The notes beneath the pieces were generated by a model. It did no database searches and was not told the origin of the DNA. It saw only the letters and a program-made list of their open reading frames with translations. A program made the translations under genes and the position numbers. Shown here piece after piece: positions 8,502-16,675 of a stretch of DNA of 64,000 nt. This DNA comes from Paramagnetospirillum kuznetsovii. GTDB taxonomy: Bacteria; Pseudomonadota; Alphaproteobacteria; Rhodospirillales; Magnetospirillaceae. The number at the start of each line of letters is the position of its first letter. Within the stretch, counting starts at the first letter, position 1. The stretch lies in NCBI RefSeq assembly GCF_003284725.1, contig NZ_PGTO01000008.1:1-64000 (forward strand), written 5' to 3'.

Positions 8502-11066
8502 ATGAGCTTATACGGCGCACTTTTCTCTGGTGTCTCTGGCCTGGCCTCGCAGTCCAGCGCCATGGGCGCGATCTCCGACAACATCACCAACGTCAACACC
8601 ACGGGCTACAAGGGTGCCCAGGTGAACTTCCAGACGCTGGTGACCAAGCAGACTTCCATCACCCAGTACTCGCCGGGTGGTGTGCAGTCCAAGCCGCGCA
8701 ACGGCATCGACGTGCAGGGTCTGTTGCAGTCCACCTCGTCGTCCACCGACATCGCGTTGTCGGGCCAGGGCATGTTCGTGGTCAACACCGCGCCCGACTC
8801 GGCCACCAGCGGCACCGGCATGTTCGCCTATACCCGCGCCGGATCGTTCAAGACCGACAACCAGGGCTACCTGACCAATGTGTCGGGCTTCTACCTGCAG
8901 GGCTGGCCCCTGGCCGCCACCGACAACAGCTCGTCCGCCCGGCCCAGTGAAACCGTCATCGACGGCAACACCTATATGAAGGCCTACAAGGACACGACGG
9001 GCAATTATCACTACATCAATCAGAACACCATCAACCCGACCGAAATGAAGTCCTTGAACCTCAAGACCATCGGCGGCACGGCGGATCCCACCACCCAGAT
9101 CAAGATGGGCGCCAACCTGCCGTCGGGCGACGGCATCTTCAATCCGGGCGTCGCCGGGTCCGGCGGCCTGCACGAAAGCAGCGCCCTGATCTACGACTCG
9201 CTGGGCGGCAGCAGCAGCCTGAACGTCAGCTGGATGAAGACCAACGCCAACCAGTGGGACATCGCCAACAAGACCAACTATTTCGGCGTCAACATGGCGC
9301 TGACCGACACCACGGCGTCTCCGGATTCCACCGCGACCTTCTCCATCGCGGGCCAAGCCACCGGCGGCAGCGCCACCGTGGCGAGCATGACATCCTATGC
9401 TGGCGGCCACACGGCCGGGTTCTTCGCCAGCACTGGCGTCATCGCCTTCCAGGCCGCCGCCGACGCGGCGACCCTGCCGCTGGGCACCCAGTTCACCGTG
9501 GCCGGTTCGGAAGATTCCGCCAATAACGGCACCTTCCTGGTCAAGACCGCAGCGACCACATCGGCGGGCGCCGATACCTTGATCACCGCGTCCCAGGCCG
9601 TCAGCGTCGTCCGCAACGGCACCACCACCACCTATTCCAGCGTCACCTCCACCGGTGCCACCAACATCACCTTCGGCGGCGCGACCACGCCGACCCTGGT
9701 GGCGGGCGACATCATCAAGGTCACCAATGCGGCCGGAACGGTCGGCTATTATCAGGTTACCAACGTCGGCGCCGCGGGCTCGACCACCGTCTCGGCCCTT
9801 GATTACGTGGCCGTCGATACCGCGCCTTATCAGACTCTGCGCGGCATCAAGCCGCCGGCGGGCGCCGCCGTGCTCGACATCTACGACCCCAGCGGAACCT
9901 CGGGCGCCATTTACGCGTCACAGGGCCGCCTGGACTTCACCGCATCCTCGCGCACCGACATCACCGCGCTGGACGGCAAGACCTTCTCCATCACGCCGAC
10001 CGGCAGCAGCGTGGCGCTGACCGTGGAATTCGACACCAACGGTACCAACGACCTGTACAAGGTGGTCAGCAATCCCACCGGCGCCAGCAACATCATCATC
10101 GACCTGTCCACCACCTCGCTGACCTCGGGCTCCGATATCGCGCAGTTGGTGGCCAAGGCGCTGAACAATGCCGCCAACTGGGATGCCACCACCAATACCC
10201 ATCTGCCGACCACCTCGGTCTCCACCTCCACCGGCTCCACCCTGCCCCTGTTCCGGGCCAATGGCGGCACCTTGGAAATCGTGCAGCAGACCAGCGTCGC
10301 CGACAGCTATCTGTTCGACGTCTCCGCTCTGGGCACCGGCTGCACCCAGTCGCAGTCGCACCAGTGGAACTCCTCCATTCCCTCCGTGGATCAGGTGACC
10401 GGCAAGTTCACCCTGCAACACATCTCGTCGGCGGTTGCCAGCACGCCTGCCATCAAATACAACGGCGACGGCACGCCGCAGACCATCATGGGCTATGGCA
10501 GCACCTCGGGCTCGTCCGCCACCGCCCCGACGCCGAAGATCTCCATCGAATGGGCCAATGGCGCCCAGTCCATGATGGAAGTCCCCAACGGCTCCGGCGC
10601 TGATCACCGTATCAACTGGTTCCTGGGCAACACCGCCCAGGCCGACGGCATGACCCAGCTGGGCGGCAATTTCCAGCTGTCCTACCTGACCCAGAACGGC
10701 GCCAAGTTCGGTAACTTCTCCGGCGTCTCGGTGGGGTCCGACGGCGTGGTCACCGCCCTGTTCGACAACGGCGTGCGCCGCCCGGTGTTCCAGATCCCGG
10801 TGGCGACCTTCACCAATGTCAACGGCATGGAATCGCTGACCGGCAACAGCTGGATCGAAACCAACAGTTCGGGCACCTATACGCTGCGTGAAGCCAACAA
10901 GGCCGGCGCGGGCTCCATCGCCTCGGCCTCGCTGGAAGCATCCACCGTGGATATCGGTGCCGAGTTCACCACCATGATCGTGACCCAGCGGGCCTATTCC
11001 GCCGCCGCCAAGATCATCACCACCGCCGACCAGATGCTGGACGAACTGGTCCAGATCAAGCGGTAA
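8502..11066 (+). CDS. flgE: Flagellar hook protein, long form
   Basis: 854-residue FlgE, about twice the length of enteric FlgE. The N terminus (MSLYGALFSGVSGLASQS, ISDNITNVNTTGYKGA) and C terminus (VTQRAYSAAAKIITTADQML) are the coiled-coil D0 parts shared by rod/hook proteins. The extra length lies in the middle, residues about 250-650, where Thr/Ser/Ala-rich beta-type sequence enlarges the surface domains. It follows fliK-flgD and ends before a strong terminator. Large hook proteins are known in alphaproteobacteria. Confidence 0.95.
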   Translation: MSLYGALFSGVSGLASQSSAMGAISDNITNVNTTGYKGAQVNFQTLVTKQTSITQYSPGGVQSKPRNGIDVQGLLQSTSSSTDIALSGQGMFVVNTAPDSATSGTGMFAYTRAGSFKTDNQGYLTNVSGFYLQGWPLAATDNSSSARPSETVIDGNTYMKAYKDTTGNYHYINQNTINPTEMKSLNLKTIGGTADPTTQIKMGANLPSGDGIFNPGVAGSGGLHESSALIYDSLGGSSSLNVSWMKTNANQWDIANKTNYFGVNMALTDTTASPDSTATFSIAGQATGGSATVASMTSYAGGHTAGFFASTGVIAFQAAADAATLPLGTQFTVAGSEDSANNGTFLVKTAATTSAGADTLITASQAVSVVRNGTTTTYSSVTSTGATNITFGGATTPTLVAGDIIKVTNAAGTVGYYQVTNVGAAGSTTVSALDYVAVDTAPYQTLRGIKPPAGAAVLDIYDPSGTSGAIYASQGRLDFTASSRTDITALDGKTFSITPTGSSVALTVEFDTNGTNDLYKVVSNPTGASNIIIDLSTTSLTSGSDIAQLVAKALNNAANWDATTNTHLPTTSVSTSTGSTLPLFRANGGTLEIVQQTSVADSYLFDVSALGTGCTQSQSHQWNSSIPSVDQVTGKFTLQHISSAVASTPAIKYNGDGTPQTIMGYGSTSGSSATAPTPKISIEWANGAQSMMEVPNGSGADHRINWFLGNTAQADGMTQLGGNFQLSYLTQNGAKFGNFSGVSVGSDGVVTALFDNGVRRPVFQIPVATFTNVNGMESLTGNSWIETNSSGTYTLREANKAGAGSIASASLEASTVDIGAEFTTMIVTQRAYSAAAKIITTADQMLDELVQIKR

Positions 11067-11082
11067 CCGTCAGTAAAAACAA

Positions 11083-11123
11083 GGAGCCGGTGGCCAGAAT
11101 CGCCACCGGCTCCATTGCTTTTT
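11083..11123 (+). terminator. Rho-independent terminator after flgE
   Basis: A 12-bp perfect stem GGAGCCGGTGGC (11083-11094) / GCCACCGGCTCC (11102-11113) with a 7-base loop, followed by a T5 run at 11119-11123. Confidence 0.88.
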
Positions 11124-11162
11124 CCTGTACCCGGCGCTTGGGGGTTGCGCATAATTCCAGCC

Positions 11163-12764
11163 ATGCGCCCGATCATGCCCTCGTCCCCCTTCTCCCGGCT
11201 TTTGCCCGCCGTCTTCACGGCGGCCATGCTGCTGGCGCTTCCCCGTGGCGCCTGGGCGGCGGGCTGGGACGCGGTCGAGGCGGACAAGACCATCGCCTTC
11301 GGCTTCGCCGCCATCGTCGAACGCCACCTCCAGCCGGTTACCGCCGCCTCCATCGCCCTGGACGGCATGCGGGCGCTGGCCGAGATCGACCCCCAACTGG
11401 CGGTGATCGTCCAGGGCGGCGTGGTCCGGATTTCCACCGCCGATTCGCTGGTCGGGGAATACCCGGCCCCGGCGGCGGCGGATTCGGCGGGTTGGGCGCG
11501 GGTGACCGTCGCCGCCATCACCGCCGCCCGCCTGTCGTCGGAAATGATCCGCGCCGCCGACGACGAAGCGCTGTATCAGGCGGTGTTCGAAGGCGCCCTG
11601 GGCAAGGTCGACCTCTATTCCCGCTACGCCAGCGCCAAGGAGGCCCGCGAGCATCGCGCCAGCCGCAACGGATTCGGCGGCATCGGCATCAAATTCGACA
11701 TGATCGAGTCCGAGCCGCGCATCATCGAGGTCATCGAGGACACCCCGGCGGCCCGAGGCGGACTTAAAACAGGCGACGTGATCTTGATGATCGACGGCCA
11801 ATCCGTGCGTCCCCTTGACCGCAACGGCATCTCGGCCCTTCTGCGCGGCGCCGTCGCCAGCGACGTCCTGCTGCTGGTGCGCAGGGGCGGCGATCCGGTG
11901 CAGGTGACCCTGCGGCGCTCGTTGATCGTTCCCAAGACGGTGACCATGTCCCTTGTGGGCGGCATCGCCGAATTCAAGATCGCCAGTTTCAATCAACGCA
12001 CCGCCTATAGCCTGGAAAGCCTGCTGAAGGACGCCAAGACTCGCCTGGGCCCCGGCTTGACCGGGGTGATCCTGGACCTGCGCGGCAATCCCGGCGGCCT
12101 GTTGGACAAGGCCGTCTCGGTGGTGGATCTGTTCGTGGACAAGGGGCCCATCGTCTCCACCAAGGGCCGCCATCCCGAGGCCGACAACGCCTTCGACGCC
12201 CATCCCGGCGATATGGGCGAGGATCTGCCGGTGGTGGTGCTGGTGGACGGCCGCTCGGCCTCGGCCGCCGAAATCGTCGCCTCGGCTCTGCAAGACGCCG
12301 GCCGCGCCGTGGTGGTCGGAACCAACTCCTACGGCAAGGGCACGGTTCAGACCGTCATCGGCCTACCCAATGACGGCGAGATCACCCTGACATGGTCGCG
12401 CTTCCACACGCCCTCGGGCTATGCCCTGCACGGTCTGGGGGTTCTACCCGTCCTGTGCACCGGCGCCAATCCCAATGCCGCCGCCGTCATCGATGGTCTG
12501 CTGCGCGGCACCCAGTCGGCCAAGCTGCCCGAGACACTGGCGGTGTGGCGGCAGTCCGGATTCGACGAGACTGCCCTGCGCATTCGCCTGCGCGACACCT
12601 GCCCACCGGCGCGGCGCTCGGAAGCCAAGGCAGATCTGGAGCTGGCCGAAAAGCTGCTGCTCAACCGCGCCGCCTTCGCCCGTGCCCTGGCCCTGTCCAC
12701 TCCTCCCCGGACGCTGGAAGCCCGCCAATCCCGCCCCCCTGACTATGATGCGGGTCAGCACTGA
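11163..12764 (+). CDS. S41-family C-terminal processing peptidase
   Basis: 533-residue exported protease. A signal peptide ends near AWA-AG (residue about 33). A PDZ domain lies around residues 165-245 (GFGGIGIKF, ARGGLKTGDVILMIDG). The S41 core follows: GVILDLRGNPGGLLDKAV, then the nucleophile Ser in VDGRSASAAEIVA and the catalytic Lys in NSYGKGTVQT. It probably trims periplasmic or envelope proteins. It is unusual in a C-terminal extension of about 100 residues. The gene stands alone behind the flgE terminator. Confidence 0.88.
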   Translation: MRPIMPSSPFSRLLPAVFTAAMLLALPRGAWAAGWDAVEADKTIAFGFAAIVERHLQPVTAASIALDGMRALAEIDPQLAVIVQGGVVRISTADSLVGEYPAPAAADSAGWARVTVAAITAARLSSEMIRAADDEALYQAVFEGALGKVDLYSRYASAKEAREHRASRNGFGGIGIKFDMIESEPRIIEVIEDTPAARGGLKTGDVILMIDGQSVRPLDRNGISALLRGAVASDVLLLVRRGGDPVQVTLRRSLIVPKTVTMSLVGGIAEFKIASFNQRTAYSLESLLKDAKTRLGPGLTGVILDLRGNPGGLLDKAVSVVDLFVDKGPIVSTKGRHPEADNAFDAHPGDMGEDLPVVVLVDGRSASAAEIVASALQDAGRAVVVGTNSYGKGTVQTVIGLPNDGEITLTWSRFHTPSGYALHGLGVLPVLCTGANPNAAAVIDGLLRGTQSAKLPETLAVWRQSGFDETALRIRLRDTCPPARRSEAKADLELAEKLLLNRAAFARALALSTPPRTLEARQSRPPDYDAGQH

Positions 12765-12775
12765 CGAACTGTCCG

Positions 12776-12804
12776 TTGACTCCTGGTTGTAGACTCAGTC
12801 ATAC
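12776..12804 (+). promoter_or_regulatory. Sigma70-like promoter for the diguanylate cyclase
   Basis: TTGACT at 12776-12781 and TCATAC at 12799-12804 with 17-base spacing, 27 bases before the ATG at 12831. Based on pattern only. Confidence 0.35.
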
Positions 12805-12830
12805 CCAGGGTTGAGGAACAGGGGTCGGCC

Positions 12831-13856
12831 ATGGATAGTTTGATTACGCCGGAAACCGTGCTGTCGTCGGTGATCAGGATCACCGAGCAGCGCTCGCGGC
12901 AACATCTGGAACATTCGCTGGTGTCCACCCTGCGCGATCTGGCTGGGCTGACATTCTGCGGCATCTGTCGTCCCACCCAATCCGTCAGCGGTATCTTCAT
13001 CGATTACGTGGCCCATGAAGGCGGCGAGGCGCCCGACCAGTTGATCGAGATCGGCCAAGACCCGCTGCTGATGGAATGCATGGCCACCGGCGGTTCCAAG
13101 GCGCAGGAGATGGAGGATGGCGCGCTTCGCCGCGCCCAGGCGATCGTGGATGACCGCGGCATCGTCTGCGCTTTCCTGGTCACCATCTCTCCGGCGGCGA
13201 AGATGGAGCAGTTGGCGCTGATCGGCGGCTTTGCCTCCATCTACCGCAATTATCTCGCCATTCTGCGCGACGCGGCCCGCGACACCCTGACGGGGCTGAA
13301 GAACCGCAAGACCTTCGACGAGAATTTCAGCCGCATCGTCGCCAGTTCCCGTCACCTGGAAGTGCCCTTCGCAGGCAATCGGCGCGGCGGCGAACTGTCG
13401 GGCGAGCATCACTGGCTGGCCATCATCGACATCGACCATTTCAAGCGGGTCAACGACACCTACGGCCATGTGTTCGGCGACGAGGTGCTGCTGCTGCTGG
13501 CCGCCCTGATGCGCAAGGCGTTCCGAGGCGAGGATCTGTTGTTCCGCTTCGGCGGCGAGGAATTCGTCGTCATGCTGGCCCCCACCACCTACGAGAACGC
13601 CCAGGCGGTCTTCGACCGTTTCCGCGCCACGGTGGGCGAGTTCGCCTTCCCCCAGGTCGGCCATGTGAGCGTCAGCATCGGCTTCGTGCGCATCCACTCC
13701 GACGACCTGCCCTCGGTGGTGATCGGCAATGCCGACAAGGCCCTGTATTACGCCAAGGAACACGGCCGCGATCAGGTCCGCTCCTTTGAGCGGTTGCTGG
13801 CGGACGGCAGCCTCACCGACGCCGAACGCACCGATGGCGACGCCGAGCTATTCTAA
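12831..13856 (+). CDS. GGDEF diguanylate cyclase
   Basis: 341-residue cytoplasmic protein. Residues 1-145 form a sensory part without a clear family (GAF-like size). Residues about 150-320 are a GGDEF domain: DTLTGLKNRKTF at the start, IDIDHFKRVNDTYGH for metal and substrate, and FRFGGEEF as the active-site loop. An inhibitory site RxxD (RGED) lies five residues before GGEEF, so product feedback is likely. It would make c-di-GMP from two GTP. Its last codons form the first unit of the 29-bp tandem repeat. Confidence 0.9.
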   Translation: MDSLITPETVLSSVIRITEQRSRQHLEHSLVSTLRDLAGLTFCGICRPTQSVSGIFIDYVAHEGGEAPDQLIEIGQDPLLMECMATGGSKAQEMEDGALRRAQAIVDDRGIVCAFLVTISPAAKMEQLALIGGFASIYRNYLAILRDAARDTLTGLKNRKTFDENFSRIVASSRHLEVPFAGNRRGGELSGEHHWLAIIDIDHFKRVNDTYGHVFGDEVLLLLAALMRKAFRGEDLLFRFGGEEFVVMLAPTTYENAQAVFDRFRATVGEFAFPQVGHVSVSIGFVRIHSDDLPSVVIGNADKALYYAKEHGRDQVRSFERLLADGSLTDAERTDGDAELF

Positions 13857-13916
13857 CGACCGATGGCGCAGCCGAGCCATTCTAACGACCGATGGCGAAG
13901 CCGAGCCATTCTAACG
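13831..13916 (+). repeat. Three tandem 29-bp units
   Basis: Units at 13831-13859, 13860-13888 and 13889-13916 share CCGATGGCGNNGCCGAGC, then ATTCTAACGA, with few changes. The first unit encodes the end and stop codon of the diguanylate cyclase; the others lie beyond it. There are no spacers, so this is not a CRISPR. Confidence 0.85.
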
Positions 13917-13917
13917 C

Positions 13918-13945
13918 TTGACTCTGCTGCCGGGATCAGTATGGT
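13918..13945 (+). promoter_or_regulatory. Sigma70-like promoter for rpmG
   Basis: TTGACT (13918-13923) and TATGGT (13940-13945), spacing 16 bases, placed about 45 bases before the rpmG start. Pattern only. Confidence 0.4.
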
Positions 13946-13990
13946 GCGCCCCCTGAGTTTCGATCACCAACGTTTGCCGGGATTTTCGTC

Positions 13991-14158
13991 ATGGCCAAGC
14001 CTGCCACCATTCTCATTAAGCTGCTGAGCTCCGCCGGGACGGGCTTCTTCTACGTGGCGAAGAAGAATCCGCGCAAGACGACCGAGAAGCTGGAGTTCCG
14101 CAAGTACGACCCCGTCGTGCGCAAGCATGTCGCGTTCAAGGAAGCCAAGATCAAGTAG
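13991..14158 (+). CDS. rpmG: 50S ribosomal protein L33
   Basis: 55-residue protein [20 protein letters not shown].., continuing [20 protein letters not shown] and ending [13 protein letters not shown]. Length and sequence are typical of the Cys-free alphaproteobacterial L33. It is too short for usual ORF cut-offs. A promoter-like sequence and a good terminator bracket it, so it is a single-gene unit. Confidence 0.95.
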   Translation: MAKPATILIKLLSSAGTGFFYVAKKNPRKTTEKLEFRKYDPVVRKHVAFKEAKIK

Positions 14159-14187
14159 GATCGGCTCCGAACAGGGCTGTGAACCGC

Positions 14188-14220
14188 AAGGGCGCTTCGA
14201 TGGAGGCGCCCTTTTCGTTT
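14188..14220 (+). terminator. Rho-independent terminator after rpmG
   Basis: Stem AAGGGCGC (14188-14195) / GCGCCCTT (14206-14213) with a 10-base loop, followed by TTCGTTT. Confidence 0.8.
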
Positions 14221-14352
14221 TGCCGGAACCCCATGAAACAAATCAAACGCCGCCTGGTTGGGCTTGATGCAAGGGCAAGGACAATCCCAAGGAGGAGCGG
14301 ATGCCGCATTCCACTCCTCCCGATGCAGCGAGCCCATTGCCATTAGGCCCGG

Positions 14353-14418
14353 GCGGGCAATTGCCCGCAGGGAGGGCGCGCGCCACATGGCGCGAAAGCC
14401 AAGCACGCGGATGCGTGC
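14353..14418. repeat. Three consecutive palindromes in a 300-bp gap
   Basis: GCGGGCAATTGCCCGC (14353-14368, perfect), CGCGCCA-CA-TGGCGCG (14379-14394) and GCACGC-GGAT-GCGTGC (14403-14418). They lie in the non-coding stretch 14221-14518 before the dienelactone hydrolase gene. Nothing else was recognised in the gap. Confidence 0.6.
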
Positions 14419-14518
14419 GCCGACGATTGAGGCAAATATAAAGAATCAATCGCCCCATTGTCTCGCCGAGGGCGCGATGCCATCTTTGGATCAGTCAATC
14501 GTCCGGGGAGAGCGGACC

Positions 14519-15382
14519 ATGCATGATGATGACATCAAGAGTCTGATGCCGAAGCTGGATATGACGCGACGCGGATTCGTCTCGGCGGCGGTGCTGGCCA
14601 CCGGCTATGCCATGGCGGTCAGCCCGGCCGCCGCCGACGCCATCGTCACCGACACCAAGGGATTGAAGGCCGGAGCGGTGATGATCCCCAGCGGCGCCGA
14701 TTCCATTCCGGCCTATGCCGCCATGCCCGAGGGCAAGGGGCCGTTCCCCACCATCCTGGTGGTCCAGGAAATCTTCGGCGTCCATGAATATATCCGAGAC
14801 GTCTGCCGCCGTCTGGCCAAGCTGGGCTATCTCGCGGTGGCGCCGGAACTGTATGTCCGCCAGGGCGATCCCTCCAAGATCACCGACATCCCCACCATCT
14901 TGTCCAATATCGTCACCAAGGTCGCCGACGAGCAGGTCATGGCCGATCTGGACGCCACCGCCGTCTGGGCCGCCAAGAACAAGGGCGATCCCAAGCGTCT
15001 CGGCATCACCGGCTTTTGCTGGGGCGGCCGCATCGTCTGGCTGTACGCCGCACACAATCCCAAGCTGAAGGCGGGCGTGGCGTGGTATGGCCGTCTGGCG
15101 GGCGATTCCACCGTGATGACCCCCGACCATCCGCTGAGCCTTGCCGCCAAGCTGAAGGCCCCCGTCCTGGGCCTGTATGGCGGTGCTGACCAGGGCATTC
15201 CCTTTGAGACGGTCGAGAAGATGCGCGAGGCGGTCAAGGCGGGCAAGATGCCCGTCGAGATCGTGGTCTATCCCGACGCGCCCCACGCCTTCCACGCCGA
15301 TTACCGCCCGTCCTACCGGGAAGGCCCGGCCAAGGACGGCTGGGCGCGGCTGGTCAAATGGCTGAAGGGGAATAGCCTATAG
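14519..15382 (+). CDS. Tat-exported dienelactone hydrolase family protein
   Basis: 287-residue alpha/beta hydrolase. Start ATG at 14519 follows GGGGAGAG. A twin-arginine signal ([16 protein letters not shown]) ends near PAAADA, residue about 42. The mature part has the DLH nucleophile elbow GFCWGGR with Cys, GGADQGIP around the acid, and the His in [13 protein letters not shown] enzymes open lactone rings, but many paralogues act on other esters, so the substrate is unknown. Periplasmic location is inferred from the signal. Confidence 0.88.
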   Translation: MHDDDIKSLMPKLDMTRRGFVSAAVLATGYAMAVSPAAADAIVTDTKGLKAGAVMIPSGADSIPAYAAMPEGKGPFPTILVVQEIFGVHEYIRDVCRRLAKLGYLAVAPELYVRQGDPSKITDIPTILSNIVTKVADEQVMADLDATAVWAAKNKGDPKRLGITGFCWGGRIVWLYAAHNPKLKAGVAWYGRLAGDSTVMTPDHPLSLAAKLKAPVLGLYGGADQGIPFETVEKMREAVKAGKMPVEIVVYPDAPHAFHADYRPSYREGPAKDGWARLVKWLKGNSL

Positions 15383-15784
15383 GGCGGGGCAAGGACACCG
15401 GATCACGTCGGTGTGGACGAAATCCTCTCCCTTGAACAGCAAGGGAGAGGATTTGGATATGGCAAGGGCATAAGCGGCGCAATCTCCCAGGTTCAACTGG
15501 GCGGGATGGCCGCAGCCCTTGCCGTAGCGGCGATAGGCCTCGAAGGCCAGTGCCGATTGCTCCGCATCGAAGGGGGACACGGTGACTTGGGCGACCTGGA
15601 CCAGCGTCTCCAATTCACCAAGGGATGCCGGGCCGAGACGCCGCAGCAATACCGTCCGGCATTCGAACAGGGTGAAAGCCGAGAGCAAGCAGCCATCGGC
15701 GGCAGCCAGGGTCGATTCAATCCACTCCGCTTCGGGCTCGTTCAGCAGAAAAGCCATGATCGCCGAAGTGTCGATAACGATCAT
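15377..15784 (-). CDS. vapC: VapC-type PIN-domain toxin
   Basis: 135-residue PIN-domain ribonuclease. Acidic metal-binding residues are visible: Asp in [12 protein letters not shown], Glu in [10 protein letters not shown] and the Asp in [12 protein letters not shown]. VapC toxins cut specific RNAs and are held inactive by VapB. The start overlaps the stop of the antitoxin gene by four bases, so the pair is co-translated. The 3' end converges with the dienelactone hydrolase gene, overlapping by six bases. Confidence 0.88.
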   Translation of the reverse strand: MIVIDTSAIMAFLLNEPEAEWIESTLAAADGCLLSAFTLFECRTVLLRRLGPASLGELETLVQVAQVTVSPFDAEQSALAFEAYRRYGKGCGHPAQLNLGDCAAYALAISKSSPLLFKGEDFVHTDVIRCPCPAL

Positions 15785-16029
15785 CCCGGCAGACCGTCTT
15801 CATCATAGCCAAGCAGTTGGTCCACGGGCCTGTCGTCGAGAACAGGCAACCGCGCCACCCGCTGCCGAATGCCCTGCAATTGCATCCGCTTGCCCGGCGA
15901 CGCCTGCCGCTGGCGCTCCAGCCGCTCGGCCAGCGCCGTGGTCACCGCCTCGGTGATGCTCTCGCCGGTCAGGGCGGACAACTGACGGGCAAGGCGGTCG
16001 GTTTGCGCGCATTTGATGTTCAAGGCCAC
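15781..16029 (-). CDS. vapB: VapB-type antitoxin (Rv0623-like)
   Basis: 82-residue protein with the short antitoxin pattern MALNIKC, then RLARQLSALTGESITEAVTT and LAERLER, as in the Rv0623/PSK-type VapB family. The N-terminal part should form the DNA-binding dimer, and the C-terminal part ([21 protein letters not shown]) should wrap the toxin. It precedes vapC and probably represses the operon through the inverted repeat just upstream. Confidence 0.85.
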   Translation of the reverse strand: MALNIKCAQTDRLARQLSALTGESITEAVTTALAERLERQRQASPGKRMQLQGIRQRVARLPVLDDRPVDQLLGYDEDGLPG

Positions 16030-16040
16030 GTTGTCTTCCT

Positions 16041-16060
16041 TTCTTCCCAGTTAGGAAGAA
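16041..16060. promoter_or_regulatory. Probable VapB operator
   Basis: Perfect inverted repeat TTCTTCC-cagtta-GGAAGAA 12 bases before the vapB start. Toxin-antitoxin operons are usually autorepressed through such sites. Function inferred from position. Confidence 0.5.
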
Positions 16061-16090
16061 TACGCCCACTCGAGGCCGGAGGCAACGGGA

Positions 16091-16675
16091 TCAGCCGCAC
16101 GCCACCCGCGTGACGGCGCCATCCCTCAGGACGAACACCGCGTCCTGGGGGCTGTCCGCCTGCAGCGCCTCGGCCGGGTCCAGGCCCAGATAGAGGCCGC
16201 GCAGCACCTTGCCGGCGATACCGTGGCTGACCACCACCAGCTTTTCCGACGGCCTGATCCCCGCCAGCCATTGGGCGAGTCTGGCGGACAGCGCCGCGTG
16301 GGTTTCGCCGTCGGGGCTCTTGAACACCCAGTGGTCCAGTCCGTGGCCGCCCCGAAGCTCGGGCGCGATCTCGGACTTCAGCAATCCGGACAGGCTGCCG
16401 GTGTTGATTTCCTTCAAGCGGGCGTCATAGCTGACACGTTCCGCGTCCAGACCGGCGGCCTCGCACAGGATGCCGGTGGTCTCGGCGCAGCGGCCCAGCG
16501 GGCTGGACACCAGCCGCCATCCGTCACCGCCTTCGATCAGCCCGCGAAGGCACAGCCCATAGCGGAAGGCCTGGGCCACCCCCTTGGGCGTCAGGGCGGA
16601 ATCGTGCCAGCCCTGAACGCGGCCCTCGGCGTTGAACTGGGTCTCGCCGTGGCGGACCAGGATAATGGTCGACAT
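16091..16675 (-). CDS. Histidine phosphatase (phosphoglycerate-mutase-like)
   Basis: 194-residue branch-1 histidine phosphatase. LVRHGETQFNAEGRVQGWHD carries the phospho-accepting His near residue 9; SSPLGRC follows, and LVVVSHGIAGKVL holds the second His. The substrate is not evident; metabolite or sugar phosphatase is likely. Its ATG shares a base with the pheT stop (TAATG), so it is the last gene of the phenylalanyl-tRNA synthetase operon. Confidence 0.88.
   Translation of the reverse strand: MSTIILVRHGETQFNAEGRVQGWHDSALTPKGVAQAFRYGLCLRGLIEGGDGWRLVSSPLGRCAETTGILCEAAGLDAERVSYDARLKEINTGSLSGLLKSEIAPELRGGHGLDHWVFKSPDGETHAALSARLAQWLAGIRPSEKLVVVSHGIAGKVLRGLYLGLDPAEALQADSPQDAVFVLRDGAVTRVACG

Noticed and set aside
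13831-13916. Possible CRISPR array
   Set aside because: The 29-bp units are contiguous with no spacers, and one encodes a protein C terminus; no cas genes nearby.
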